A stretch of 64,000 nt of DNA from Bacillus sp. FJAT-27916 (GCF_001183965.1 NZ_LFZV01000001.1:2717031-2781030); one strand, 5' to 3'; positions 34,982 through 43,131 are shown, counted from the first letter of the stretch. Program-made: numbers and translations. Notes: a model not told the origin generated them from the sequence alone.

Positions 34982-36214
34982 ATGTTGAATAAATCGGTTT
35001 TTAAATCCATCACCCTGGCAGGTGCCGCTGTCTTAATGGCCTCTGCTCTTATTATCATGCCCGAGGAATCCTTTGAAGCTTCCGTGCGCGGTCTTGATAT
35101 TTGGCTTGAAATTGTCTTTCCTTCCTTATTGCCATTTCTCATCATATCAGAAATGCTGATTGCCTTTGGCGTGGTCAAATTCCTCGGGGTTTTTCTCGAG
35201 CCCTTCATGCGTCCTTTATTCAAGGTACCAGGTGCCGGCGGTTTCGTCTGGGCTATGGGCCTTGCCTCAGGCAACCCCTCCGGCGCCAAGCTAACTGCAC
35301 GCCTCAGACAGGATGGTCAGCTGACAAGGGTAGAAGCGGAACGTTTAGTTTCCTTCACGAGCTCTTCTAACCCCTTGTTTATTTTTGGCGCTGTTTCGGT
35401 AGGTTTTTTTCTTAATCCCGAGCTCGGTATTCTACTTGCGATCTCTCATTATGCCAGCAATATTGGCGTTGGACTGATGATGCGGTTCTATGGCCGCAAT
35501 GAGGAAAAGAAACAGCTTGAAGAAGAAGGGAGCAAAAAGCCTTTTTCTATTTTAGAGGCCTTCAAAATCATGCATCGTACGCGTTTGGATGATAAGCGCC
35601 CTTTTGGGAAAATTCTTGGAGAAGCCGTTAATTCCTCTGTCCAGACGCTCTTAATGATCGGTGGATTTATCATTATTTTCTCTGTCATTAATAAAGTTTT
35701 ATTCCATTTACATATCACCGCTTTTGCTGCCAGCCTGTTTTCAAGTATTTTTGTCTTTTTGGACTTGCCGCAAACGTTAAGTATTCCCTTTGTCTCAGGT
35801 CTTTTTGAAATCACCCTGGGCAGCCAGCTCACCAGTCAGGTCGAAAATGTCACACTTATGCAGCAGGCTGTCATTACAAGCGCCCTGTTGGCCTTTGGCG
35901 GCTTCAGTATCCAGGCACAGGTGGCCAGTATCCTCGCTGAAACAGACATCCGCTTTAAGCCTTTCTTCCTGGCAAGGCTGCTTCATACCCTTTTATCCGG
36001 CTTAATAACCTGGCTGTTATTTAACCCCATCTACGTGGGTCTTAGAAACCGAAGTCAAAATTCCAACGTTGAGGAGACCTTTGCAGCCTCCCATGGAAAG
36101 GCCGAAGAGATTCTTAGCTTCCTTGCCCAAAGTGGTCCTTTAATAACCCTGCTCACCCTGCTGGCTTATTGTCTATTATTGCTGCATGCCCACAGGCAGG
36201 CTCACCTCAAATAA
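34982..36214 (+). CDS. ylbJ: Sporulation integral membrane protein YlbJ
   Basis: This 410-residue polytopic membrane protein of the nucleoside-recognition (Gate) family has about nine spans. It contains LDIWLEIVFPSLLPFLIISEML and the family motifs MGLASGNPSGAKLTARLRQ and SFTSSSNPLFIFGAVSVGF. The second Gate domain includes IGGFIIIFSVINKVL and LFEITLGSQLTSQ. In B. subtilis ylbJ is sigma-E dependent and needed for heat-resistant spores. The ATG at 34982 follows GGGAAGGG. It is divergent from ylbK and ends at a strong bidirectional terminator shared with coaD. Confidence 0.94.
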   Translation: MLNKSVFKSITLAGAAVLMASALIIMPEESFEASVRGLDIWLEIVFPSLLPFLIISEMLIAFGVVKFLGVFLEPFMRPLFKVPGAGGFVWAMGLASGNPSGAKLTARLRQDGQLTRVEAERLVSFTSSSNPLFIFGAVSVGFFLNPELGILLAISHYASNIGVGLMMRFYGRNEEKKQLEEEGSKKPFSILEAFKIMHRTRLDDKRPFGKILGEAVNSSVQTLLMIGGFIIIFSVINKVLFHLHITAFAASLFSSIFVFLDLPQTLSIPFVSGLFEITLGSQLTSQVENVTLMQQAVITSALLAFGGFSIQAQVASILAETDIRFKPFFLARLLHTLLSGLITWLLFNPIYVGLRNRSQNSNVEETFAASHGKAEEILSFLAQSGPLITLLTLLAYCLLLLHAHRQAHLK

Positions 36215-36250
36215 AAGAAGGATTCCGTACAAATGGAATCCTTCTTTTAT
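36212..36250. terminator. Bidirectional terminator between ylbJ and coaD
   Basis: A 15-bp stem, TAAAAGAAGGATTCC/GGAATCCTTCTTTTA, with an 8-base loop. It overlaps the ylbJ stop codon. Confidence 0.93.
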
Positions 36251-36258
36251 TAATTAAG

Positions 36259-36771
<513 letters not shown>

Positions 36772-37335
36772 CTATGCTTCATCCTGATGTCGATAAAATG
36801 AAATAGCCGTAATTCCGTACCTCTCTTGGCGGTATTTAACGAAAACACCGACCTCCTCAGGCAGGTCCAGCTCCTCACCATGCTCACATATAATCAATCC
36901 ATCCTTCGTTAATAGATGATTTTCCTCAATTTCGTTCAGGATGGCCGGAATCGTATTAGCCACTTTGTATGGAGGGTCCATTAAAATCAAACTGAATTGA
37001 ATCCCCCTCGCACCAAGCGTCTTTACAGAACGGAGCGCATCGCTTCTAAGCACCTCTGATTCCTCTTCCATTCGGCAGGCTTGGATATTGGCTTTGATTA
37101 CCTGCAGGGCTTTCGGGTCTTTCTCTACAAAGATCCCTTTCTCCATCCCTCTGCTCAAAGCTTCCAGACCTAGTGAACCGCTGCCTGAGAATAAATCCAG
37201 CACTTCTCCGCCTTCAAAGTAAGGGCCTATAATATTAAATAATGATTCCTTCACTTTATCTGTCGTAGGTCTCGTTGTCATGCCTGGGACAGCCTTTAAC
37301 GGCCTTCCTTTGCATACACCTGAAATGACTCTCAT
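36772..37335 (-). CDS. rsmD: 16S rRNA (guanine966-N2)-methyltransferase RsmD
   Basis: RsmD methylates N2 of G966 in 16S rRNA. The 187-residue SAM-dependent enzyme begins MRVISGVCKGRPLKAVPG and has TRPTTDKVKESLFNII. Motif I is VLDLFSGSGSLGLEALSRG and the catalytic DPPY motif lies in LILMDPPYKV. The ATG at 37335 is preferred over an upstream TTG at 37359, since the family starts at this methionine, although the ribosome-binding site (GGTG) is weak. It is the first gene of an rsmD-coaD pair and is divergent from the gene at 37670. Confidence 0.95.
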   Translation of the reverse strand: MRVISGVCKGRPLKAVPGMTTRPTTDKVKESLFNIIGPYFEGGEVLDLFSGSGSLGLEALSRGMEKGIFVEKDPKALQVIKANIQACRMEEESEVLRSDALRSVKTLGARGIQFSLILMDPPYKVANTIPAILNEIEENHLLTKDGLIICEHGEELDLPEEVGVFVKYRQERYGITAISFYRHQDEA

Positions 37336-37669
37336 GATTTTGTCACCAAATTTCTTCAATATTCAACTTCTCAAATATCCTACCACAAAATTTCCCGCTT
37401 TCACAATTCAGATGGGGAAATTTACGCTATCCATGAATAGCCCTGATTTTTATGGTCATACTGTTAGTAACAGCATCTCTAACTGATGTTGTTGCCAACC
37501 GCGGAGAAGACTTACGTTTCCCCATAAGTTCTTCCTCCGGTTTCTCCTCTCCCTTTGCCTTCTGCCCTCCAACGCTTGGAGGAATATAGAAGGACCCTGC
37601 GAATTCCGATTCGCAGGGCTTTTTTTATGGTACACTGTTGGTGTAGGAATCCGAGGAGGAGGTTTAATA
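37336..37669. other. Divergent intergenic region with a structured plus-strand leader
   Basis: There is no gene on either strand. On the plus strand two hairpins follow each other: CCTCCAA CGC TTGGAGG (37567-37583), then CCCTGCGAA/TTCGCAGGG with a T-run (37596-37627), 42 bases before the start of the next gene. No clear promoter was found. Confidence 0.6.
37596..37627 (+). terminator. Terminator in the leader upstream of the gene at 37670
   Basis: A 9-bp perfect stem, CCCTGCGAA/TTCGCAGGG, with the loop TTCCGA and a tail of C plus seven T. No plus-strand gene lies upstream, so it is either an attenuator or the end of a small RNA. Confidence 0.85.
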
Positions 37670-38062
37670 ATGAATCAACGTTTTATTGAGCTGGGACAAG
37701 GCTTTTCAGACCTGTATGAGCTGCTCGAGCTCGCCAAGTCAAATGCATACAGGACTAATTACTTCTTATGCTTAGAGGCCGTATCTTCTACAGGCAAAAA
37801 AAGCATGTCCTTTGTGCTTATTCTGAAGAAATCCTCTTTTGGCGATTTCATTCCTTTATATATTTGCCGGGAAGGCATTCCCGTGCTTGAAGGGAAACTC
37901 ACCAAGCGATATGAGTTATTTGAGCAGGCCGCCAAAGAGCAAAGCAAGACCGTTATACATATGGAGGTACGCCATTCCGATACATTTGCCGACCGGGAGC
38001 TTTATTATCAATACTTAATCGGTATTTTAAGAATGAACCGCTACCTGCCGCCATTGCAATAA
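37670..38062 (+). CDS. Conserved protein, DUF7147-like (sometimes misnamed methylthioribose kinase)
   Basis: This 130-residue soluble protein has conserved-looking segments MNQRFIELGQGFSDLYELLE, DFIPLYICREGIP and ELYYQYLIGILRMNRYLPP. I recognise it as a small Bacillaceae family that is often mislabelled methylthioribose kinase in databases; it has no kinase motifs. It is now, to my recollection, DUF7147. No function is known. The ATG at 37670 follows GAGGAGGAGG, a very strong ribosome-binding site. A terminator-like hairpin just upstream suggests regulation of its transcript. It is convergent with ylbG. Confidence 0.8.
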   Translation: MNQRFIELGQGFSDLYELLELAKSNAYRTNYFLCLEAVSSTGKKSMSFVLILKKSSFGDFIPLYICREGIPVLEGKLTKRYELFEQAAKEQSKTVIHMEVRHSDTFADRELYYQYLIGILRMNRYLPPLQ

Positions 38063-38063
38063 C

Positions 38064-38096
38064 AAAAGAACCGGACAAGACTTGTCCGGTTTCTTT
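38064..38096. terminator. Bidirectional terminator between the gene at 37670 and ylbG
   Basis: The stem AACCGGACAA/TTGTCCGGTT with a 3-base loop has T-rich tails both ways. It lies between the two stop codons. Confidence 0.88.
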
Positions 38097-38367
38097 ATAT
38101 GCCTATCTTATATTCATCTTTCTCTTTTTCATGCTTCTTGCTTTCAAACTCAGTCTTAATGAACGGCTTCTGCGAAAGATCCACCCGTTTGACAAACGAA
38201 TAAGAGGATAATTTCTGCGAGACTGCCTCAATATCGTCCATATTTACATATAATACAGCATATTTTAATTTGCGCGAAACATAATGGAGGTTCCCAATTT
38301 TACGCAGCGTTTTCACCTGTTTTAAACTATGCAGCCATACTACCAGGCTTTGTCTTTCTACAAACAT
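38095..38367 (-). CDS. ylbG: DUF2129 protein YlbG
   Basis: This 90-residue protein of the DUF2129 family has the same length as B. subtilis YlbG. It shows VERQSLVVWLHSLKQVKTLR, YVSRKLKYAVLYVNMDD and the KRVDLSQKPFIKTEF segment, followed by a charged tail. The structure of such proteins is a small ferredoxin-like fold; no function is known. The start is taken as the ATG at 38367, six bases after AGGGGA; an ATG two codons upstream is too close to the ribosome-binding site. It lies beside ylbF and rsmD, as in B. subtilis. Confidence 0.9.
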   Translation of the reverse strand: MFVERQSLVVWLHSLKQVKTLRKIGNLHYVSRKLKYAVLYVNMDDIEAVSQKLSSYSFVKRVDLSQKPFIKTEFESKKHEKEKDEYKIGI

Positions 38368-38455
38368 ATTCATTCCCCTTTAAGCTGCCATTTATGTTAA
38401 GTGTACCACAAGTTTAAAATGGGTATCAATACTTACAAATTGTTTAGGGGAAAGG

Positions 38456-38794
38456 ATGACAATCATGGACCTTGACGTCATTTGGCTCAGCTTTCTCACC
38501 AGTCTCGAACAATCTGCTTCCATCTTAGAAGCAAAGCGAATGACCTACGCAGGCATTCCATTTCTATATATTACCACCAAGAACGATCAAGTATCCAGAA
38601 GTGAGCTTGAAAGAACAATCTCTCTTTGCGCAGGAAGGGTCATGAAGGGGAAACAGCTTCATTCTAAAACCCAGTTCGTTCGCAATGAAGCATCCCTCTA
38701 TGTCTTCAAGCATCGATTTCTTGTCCCGCAGCGGAAAATGTTTTGCTGCGGAAATGGATGCATCGATTGCATCCGCCTTCTCCCCCCATCATAG
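38456..38794 (+). CDS. Unknown small protein with a C-terminal CCxxxCxxC motif
   Basis: I do not recognise this 112-residue protein with confidence. The N-terminal part is mixed alpha/beta (DLDVIWLSFLTSLEQSASIL, AGIPFLYITT). The C-terminus ends in FCCGNGCIDCIRLLPPS, a tight CCxxxCxxC cluster that suggests metal or Fe-S binding. It resembles the cysteine signature of the oxidoreductase-like (UPF0651) domain, but the rest does not obviously match. Two ATGs (38456 and 38465) follow GGGGAAAGG. The gene lies between ylbG and ylbF, convergent with ylbF across a terminator. ylbF is itself a cysteine-rich, Fe-S-linked protein, so the neighbourhood is suggestive only. Confidence 0.7.
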   Translation: MTIMDLDVIWLSFLTSLEQSASILEAKRMTYAGIPFLYITTKNDQVSRSELERTISLCAGRVMKGKQLHSKTQFVRNEASLYVFKHRFLVPQRKMFCCGNGCIDCIRLLPPS

Positions 38795-38832
38795 AAAAAG
38801 GCAATCCTGTCTAAAATCAGGATTGCCTTTTT
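38795..38832. terminator. Bidirectional terminator before ylbF
   Basis: A 15-bp perfect stem, AAAAAGGCAATCCTG/CAGGATTGCCTTTTT, with an 8-base loop. Confidence 0.94.
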
Positions 38833-38849
38833 CCGCCGTAAGATAGACG

Positions 38850-39287
38850 TTATGAGCAGCCGCAGCTGCCGCCGCTTCCGCAGCCTCCTCCACAGGAAGA
38901 CTCGAAGAAAGGATTGCCCGTCGGCACCTTAATATGCGGAGATACAGAATGCCCGATCAGCACACTAACCTCATCAAGCAATTGCTGCAAATGATTCTCA
39001 GCTTGTTTATATTCTATAATGGATGGATGTAAATCCATTTCTCTTTTTGCCTCGCGAATGGCCTTCGTCACCGTTCTGTAATCCGGATGATATCTTCCAA
39101 AACGCTGAACCTCTTCATAGGAATCCTTCATGGAATTGAAGGTTCGTATTTTTTCTTGTGCAGCCTGATCCAGTCTCATCTTCTTGAGGCTGTCTAAGTA
39201 ATGAAGTCCAACCTCTGACTGGATAATTTCCTGTGCTAGTCTTTCCGCATGATCCATTATTTCTACGGTTTCAATAGTTGCAAGCAT
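38850..39287 (-). CDS. ylbF: RicAFT complex subunit YlbF (RicF)
   Basis: YlbF forms a complex with YmcA and YaaT that carries Fe-S clusters, promotes RNase Y-dependent mRNA maturation and affects competence, biofilm and sporulation. The 145-residue product has the Com_YlbF helical domain (HAERLAQEIIQSEVGLHYLD through QAENHLQQLLDEVSVLIG). It ends in a glycine/cysteine tail, SCGGGCGSGGSCGCS, the likely cluster-ligand region. The ATG at 39287 is preceded by GAGGTGAG. It stands alone between terminator-flanked genes. Confidence 0.94.
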   Translation of the reverse strand: MLATIETVEIMDHAERLAQEIIQSEVGLHYLDSLKKMRLDQAAQEKIRTFNSMKDSYEEVQRFGRYHPDYRTVTKAIREAKREMDLHPSIIEYKQAENHLQQLLDEVSVLIGHSVSPHIKVPTGNPFFESSCGGGCGSGGSCGCS

Positions 39288-39446
39288 AAAATACTCACCT
39301 CCCGCCTTATTTTAACATGTATTTATGACAGATGCGAATCTTCCTGACATATCGTTCCAGCCTCTGTCCCACTTGCAGAAAGATTAGCGGGCAAATAAAA
39401 AAAAGCAGCGAGGGATGTCCTCCCTTCAACTGCTGAGATAGGCGGT

Positions 39447-39692
39447 TCAAGAACCGCTGTTCATAGACATGGACTGGAACATTGAAACCATCATGGAGGC
39501 CATTTGAACGCTGTTCGACAGCTGCAAGACTCGGTCTGGGATAGATTTCTTAAAAAAATATTTTGCCTCCGTTTCAAAGACGGCTAAATCCTGAGGATTC
39601 CTGGACAATCGTTTATACCACATCGGCTGCTGTCTCAAAAAATTCTGCAAATCCTCGTTTCCTTGAATCTGTTCATACACATCCTGCCTCAG
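39447..39692 (-). CDS. ylbE: YlbE-like protein
   Basis: This 81-residue member of the YlbE family has the core NFLRQQPMWYKRLSRNPQDL and YFFKKSIPDRVLQLSNSVQM, ending in a methionine-rich tail. No function is known. A GTG at 39680 would start it at residue 5, but has no good ribosome-binding site. CTG at 39692 lies seven bases after AAGGGGTG and gives the start M-R-Q-D-V, so CTG is preferred. It is 18 bases after the ylbD stop and probably translated with it. Confidence 0.82.
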   Translation of the reverse strand: MRQDVYEQIQGNEDLQNFLRQQPMWYKRLSRNPQDLAVFETEAKYFFKKSIPDRVLQLSNSVQMASMMVSMFQSMSMNSGS

Positions 39693-39710
39693 AGGTACTC
39701 ACCCCTTCTT

Positions 39711-40130
39711 TTAGTCTTGACGAAAACTGAATGGATTCTTGCTTACCGGTGCGGATGAAGGCTGCTCATTCTTCCCTGGAGAGGATTGAAACTGGGAAAT
39801 AACACCTTGAATGGCCCCTAGCGCTTGGCTGATATTCGATATTTGCTTTTGTATTTGATCAGGGTCCATATTCTTCAACTGGCTAAACAGCTGCGATATC
39901 AATTCAACCTTCTCTCCTTTTGGCGGGCTCTCCTCAACAGCTTTTGGCGCTTTGACATCATCATCCATATATTCTGTCCATCGCTCATCCTTTTCCCCAA
40001 GCAAGGACCAGTCCTCATAAAGATCCTGCCATGTCTTTTTGCCAAGCCTCACATCTTTGACTATTTTGGGGTTATCCTTTAAAAATTGTTTGAATTCCCT
40101 CACGGAAGGATGCAGCTTAGAGTCATCCAT
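39711..40130 (-). CDS. ylbD: Coat-associated protein YlbD
   Basis: This 139-residue protein of the YlbD-like family has KLHPSVREFKQFLKDNPKIV, WQDLYEDWSLLGEKD and a C-terminal region of helical NMDPDQIQKQISNISQAL followed by a flexible tail. In B. subtilis ylbD is a sporulation gene whose product is found in the spore coat. The ATG at 40130 is used because it begins at the conserved MDDSKLHPSV; an upstream ATG at 40154 adds eight unsupported residues. It is co-directional with ylbE. Two short gaps with no other genes flank the pair. Confidence 0.88.
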   Translation of the reverse strand: MDDSKLHPSVREFKQFLKDNPKIVKDVRLGKKTWQDLYEDWSLLGEKDERWTEYMDDDVKAPKAVEESPPKGEKVELISQLFSQLKNMDPDQIQKQISNISQALGAIQGVISQFQSSPGKNEQPSSAPVSKNPFSFRQD

Positions 40131-40272
40131 TTCCCTCACCTCATCACAAGACATTCGCCTATGCCACAGTATATGTTGTGATGTGCCAATGTGTGTATCT
40201 CCCCTGCTCGTTCCTGCTCGATAACTAAAAATAGAGCTTACAAGGAAATCCCTTATAAGCTCTATTCATTCA

Positions 40273-41343
40273 TCAACGAATGCCGATAAAATTCTGTGTA
40301 TAATATTTATGATAGACACCCACGCCTAGTTGCGTATAATCCTTATTCAGGATATTTTCACGATGCCCCTTGCTGTTAAGCCATCCCTCAACGGCAGCAA
40401 CAGCATCCGAATAGTTGGCTGCTATATTTTCGCCAGCTGTCGTGTAGGAGACATCACCATCCTTCAGCCGGTCGGCTAATGTACTTCCATCTAAGGATTC
40501 ATGAGAGAAATAATCATTTTCCATCATATCCTCACTATGCAAATAGGCTACTTCAGCGGCCCCTTTATCCGAATCTAAAGGTGACAGACCCGCACGTACA
40601 CGAATAATATTAGTCAAATCCAGCACTTGGGCTTCACTGCCAGACTCAATCTGCCTCCACTCATTCTCACTCGGTTCAGGTGCCTCGTGCAGCTTGCCCC
40701 GATAGGTCAATTCATATGGACGGTGAAGAACGAGCGTTTCTTTATCCAAATATCTAACGCCGGATATTTCCCCCAAGAATTTATCCAAATACACCTGTGC
40801 ATAAATATCCCCTAATTTCACAAGAGGACGATAATGCAGGTCTTCTTCAGATAATTCAAAGCGATAGGTTGTGCCGCTGTATTCAACCTCCACAAAGCTG
40901 CTCATATTCAGCTTCTTATAAAGGCTATCCACTTCCTGACCTATATAAAACGGGTAGAGATTCACTTCTTCTGCTGAACTGAAAAGCGTGACAATCTTAT
41001 TATCTTCATCTACCCCGAATTGCACATAGCTGCTGAGTGATTCATTATAAACCCACCATTCATACCCATAGGCAGATAAATCGACACGATCCGGCTCTCC
41101 TATATCCTCAATCAAATCTTCCCCCGTCCTCCCTATCCACGTTGAAAGTCCTTGCTTTGGATTGGTATCTTCATCAGTAAAACTTTCTATCGATTCTTTC
41201 TTTTTTTCTTGTTGGTCCTCTTGGTTAACGGAATTATCCTCGATTAATGCCTGATCATCCGGTTCCTCCTTCTGGATGGAGAAATACAGGGTTCCGGCCA
41301 AAATGAAAATCAAGCTAATCAATATTCTAAAAAGAGCTTTCAG
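40273..41343 (-). CDS. ylbC: CAP-domain (SCP/PR1-like) secreted protein YlbC
   Basis: This 356-residue exported protein has an N-terminal signal/anchor (KALFRILISLIFILAGTLYF), then an acidic linker. A CAP-associated domain (about 90-220: GLSTWIGRTGEDLIEDIGEP) follows, then a C-terminal CAP domain with DLTNIIRVRAGLSPL, HSEDMMENDYFSHESLDG, AGENIAANY and GHRENILNKDY. Activity is unknown. The only good ribosome-binding site, AGGAGG, lies seven bases before CTG at 41343; the ATG six codons upstream precedes that site and has none of its own. It is a single-gene unit downstream of a divergent YugN-like gene. Confidence 0.9.
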   Translation of the reverse strand: MKALFRILISLIFILAGTLYFSIQKEEPDDQALIEDNSVNQEDQQEKKKESIESFTDEDTNPKQGLSTWIGRTGEDLIEDIGEPDRVDLSAYGYEWWVYNESLSSYVQFGVDEDNKIVTLFSSAEEVNLYPFYIGQEVDSLYKKLNMSSFVEVEYSGTTYRFELSEEDLHYRPLVKLGDIYAQVYLDKFLGEISGVRYLDKETLVLHRPYELTYRGKLHEAPEPSENEWRQIESGSEAQVLDLTNIIRVRAGLSPLDSDKGAAEVAYLHSEDMMENDYFSHESLDGSTLADRLKDGDVSYTTAGENIAANYSDAVAAVEGWLNSKGHRENILNKDYTQLGVGVYHKYYTQNFIGIR

Positions 41344-41361
41344 AGGTAGCCCTCCTAACAT

Positions 41362-41675
41362 TTATTACTATATATCGCTATTAGTATAACATTATCTTCT
41401 ATCTAAAATATACGATTACACTTCTGAAAGCTACAGGAAAAAAAAAGATAGTCCGTTCACATTAACCTTAGGACACGGCATCGAGTTAAAGAAAGAATGG
41501 CTAAACAGTCATGAAAAAGAAAAAAACACACAAGGAAGAATATTATTTCTGACGAAACAGAGAGAAATATAAACAATTGTTTGCAGTTATGCCAAATTCA
41601 TACTATTATTAAAAATGAGAATTTCCAAAACTTGTTTATCTTTTGGCTCGTTTACAGGATAGGAGGAATGGAGAA
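41362..41675. other. Divergent intergenic region between ylbC and the YugN-like gene
   Basis: There is no gene. It contains the promoter at 41581-41609 for the plus-strand gene. No other structure was seen. Confidence 0.6.
41581..41609 (+). promoter_or_regulatory. Sigma-A-type promoter of the YugN-like gene
   Basis: TTGCAG (41581-41586), a 17-bp spacer, then TATTAT (41604-41609), about 65 bases before the ATG. Confidence 0.65.
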
Positions 41676-42044
41676 ATGAAATTTGAAAATACCGGTTTAG
41701 AAAAATACCAAGTTGACCTCAATCGTCTTGATGAGGTGATGCTTGAAAATGGACTTGTTCGTGCTGAACAATGGGATTATGAACGTGTATCCTATGATAA
41801 AAAGTTCGAAATCAAGGATGGTACATATTATCTCCGTGTATTCGGCTATGCCGTAGAAGGAGATGTAGGCGCCCACCGTGCGACTATTCAATTATTGACG
41901 CCTGTACTTGGGAAACATTATTACCCTCATGGTGTCGAATATGGTGAGAATGAGTATTTCCCTGAATCACTCCAGAAACAATGCGAAACAACCTTGGCTG
42001 CTGTTAAAGCTGAGCTCAATGTATTCGTTGAAGTATTCGAATAA
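41676..42044 (+). CDS. YugN-like family protein
   Basis: This 122-residue soluble protein has MKFENTGLEKYQVDLNRLDE, EQWDYERVSYDKKFEI, GTYYLRVFGYAVEGDVG and LLTPVLGKHYYPHGVEYG. This pattern fits the YugN-like family (PF08868) of Bacillales. No function is known. The ATG at 41676 follows AGGAGG; a frame extending 11 codons upstream contains that ribosome-binding site and is not used. It has its own promoter and is convergent with the GNAT gene at 42084. Confidence 0.8.
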   Translation: MKFENTGLEKYQVDLNRLDEVMLENGLVRAEQWDYERVSYDKKFEIKDGTYYLRVFGYAVEGDVGAHRATIQLLTPVLGKHYYPHGVEYGENEYFPESLQKQCETTLAAVKAELNVFVEVFE

Positions 42045-42083
42045 ATGACTGCAGGCCTTTGGATAGTTCTTAGTATCCGGAGG

Positions 42084-42587
42084 CTATTTTTCATTTATTT
42101 TTCTAATAAACTGCATATAACCACTTTTATTAAAGCAATGAAACCCCTTCTGCTCCAGCATCGATTGCGCCGTACAGGCCCCCTCCCTCATTTCAGTGAT
42201 TACATAAATGATTTTCTTATTCGCCAAAAAAGAGAGCAGCCAATCGACGCATTCCTCTCCAAAAGCGATTTCATGGTCAAATGTATCAAAGGTAAAGGTA
42301 AATTGAACGGTTGTATCATCAGACTTTTTCTTCCCAAGGATCAACTCGCCTATTAGGCTTTTTTTCTCAACATCTATCACGAACCACAGCCAGGACAATG
42401 GTTCCCGTTCCTGCTCAAGTCCTTCAATTACATAAGGCAGCGTTGCCTTTGCCTGACTGGTAGGAAAACAATCTGGAATATAGACAGGAGCATTCTTCCT
42501 TAAAGCCTCTGCATGCAACAAAAGTGACCTTGCCATTGCTATTGAGCATGGAATAAACACCAAATGCTCCGTTCTCTGATCATTCAT
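42084..42587 (-). CDS. Putative GNAT-family acetyltransferase
   Basis: This 167-residue protein has a GNAT-like arrangement: an N-terminal strand (LVFIPCSIAMARSLLLHAE), the central WLWFVIDVEKKSLIGELILG, and a C-terminal helix-strand pair (ECVDWLLSFLANKKIIYVIT, AQSMLEQKGFHCFNKSGYMQ). The usual R/Q-x-x-G-x-G acetyl-CoA loop is not obvious; AFGEECVDWLL stands in its place. It may therefore be a degenerate or divergent member. The ATG at 42587 lies seven bases after GGAGG; the upstream GTG is closer. It sits between the YugN-like gene and the cta cluster. Confidence 0.72.
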   Translation of the reverse strand: MNDQRTEHLVFIPCSIAMARSLLLHAEALRKNAPVYIPDCFPTSQAKATLPYVIEGLEQEREPLSWLWFVIDVEKKSLIGELILGKKKSDDTTVQFTFTFDTFDHEIAFGEECVDWLLSFLANKKIIYVITEMREGACTAQSMLEQKGFHCFNKSGYMQFIRKINEK

Positions 42588-42610
42588 GGTCACACCTCCG
42601 CATATTCAAT

Positions 42611-42652
42611 AAAAAGGGCCGTCTCTAATTACTATGAGACAGCCCTTTTTTC
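42611..42652 (-). terminator. Terminator after the DUF420 gene
   Basis: The stem AAAAAGGGCTGTCTC/GAGACGGCCCTTTTT on the minus strand (one G-T pair) with a 10-base loop. It separates the ctaG-DUF420 unit from the GNAT gene. Confidence 0.9.
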
Positions 42653-42663
42653 ATATGCTAAAT

Positions 42664-43131
42664 TTATAACCCAAGAATGGCTTTGAACACGCTCGTTGTT
42701 TCCCCGCCGCTGTAGATGACATAGAGCAGCAAGTATACAGCCACGCCTGCAAATGCATTTGGTATCCAAATGGCACTCGCTATCGGTCCAATTGTTCTAT
42801 GCTTAACGAAATTTTTCTTATAGCCGTAATACAAAGACATAATGCCGAGCACGGCTCCGATGGTCGCAAACGTGATATGCATAATCAAGAAAATCGTATA
42901 ATAAATCTTCAGGGAGTCTGGTCCGCCAAACGCTGTGTTTCCAATGAAGATTGTTCTGCTTGCATAGATGACAAAAAACACAACTGCAAAGACCGCAGCC
43001 CAAAACATTAATTTTTCATGTGTTTCTCGATTTTTCTTTTTAATCTGCCAAACACCAAAGCCAACTAAGATGGCACTAATAACAATACAGGCAGTGCTGA
43101 TCGTCGGCAAAACAGGAATGGAACTGCTCAT
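42664..43131 (-). CDS. DUF420 membrane protein (YozB/CtaM-like), heme-copper oxidase assembly
   Basis: This 155-residue protein of the DUF420 family has four to five membrane spans. It shows STACIVISAILVGFGVWQIK, EKLMFWAAVFAVVFFVIYAS and IYYTIFLIMHITFATIGAVL. Histidines include those in MHITF and VKHRTIG. The Staphylococcus homologue CtaM is needed for maturation of cytochrome aa3 oxidase, so a role in caa3 assembly is likely. The ATG at 43131 follows GAGG by nine bases. It lies directly downstream of ctaG, a more telling position than in B. subtilis, where yozB is elsewhere. Confidence 0.85.
   Translation of the reverse strand: MSSSIPVLPTISTACIVISAILVGFGVWQIKKKNRETHEKLMFWAAVFAVVFFVIYASRTIFIGNTAFGGPDSLKIYYTIFLIMHITFATIGAVLGIMSLYYGYKKNFVKHRTIGPIASAIWIPNAFAGVAVYLLLYVIYSGGETTSVFKAILGL

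Noticed and set aside
34957-35832. Minus-strand frames inside ylbJ
   Set aside because: These are shadows of ylbJ, which has a clear membrane-protein pattern and start.
37480-37630. A second T-box leader before the gene at 37670
   Set aside because: The word CAACCGCGGAGAAG resembles the end of a T-box sequence, but GGGTGG is missing, the terminator lies about 95 bases further on, and no stem I with a specifier codon is seen.
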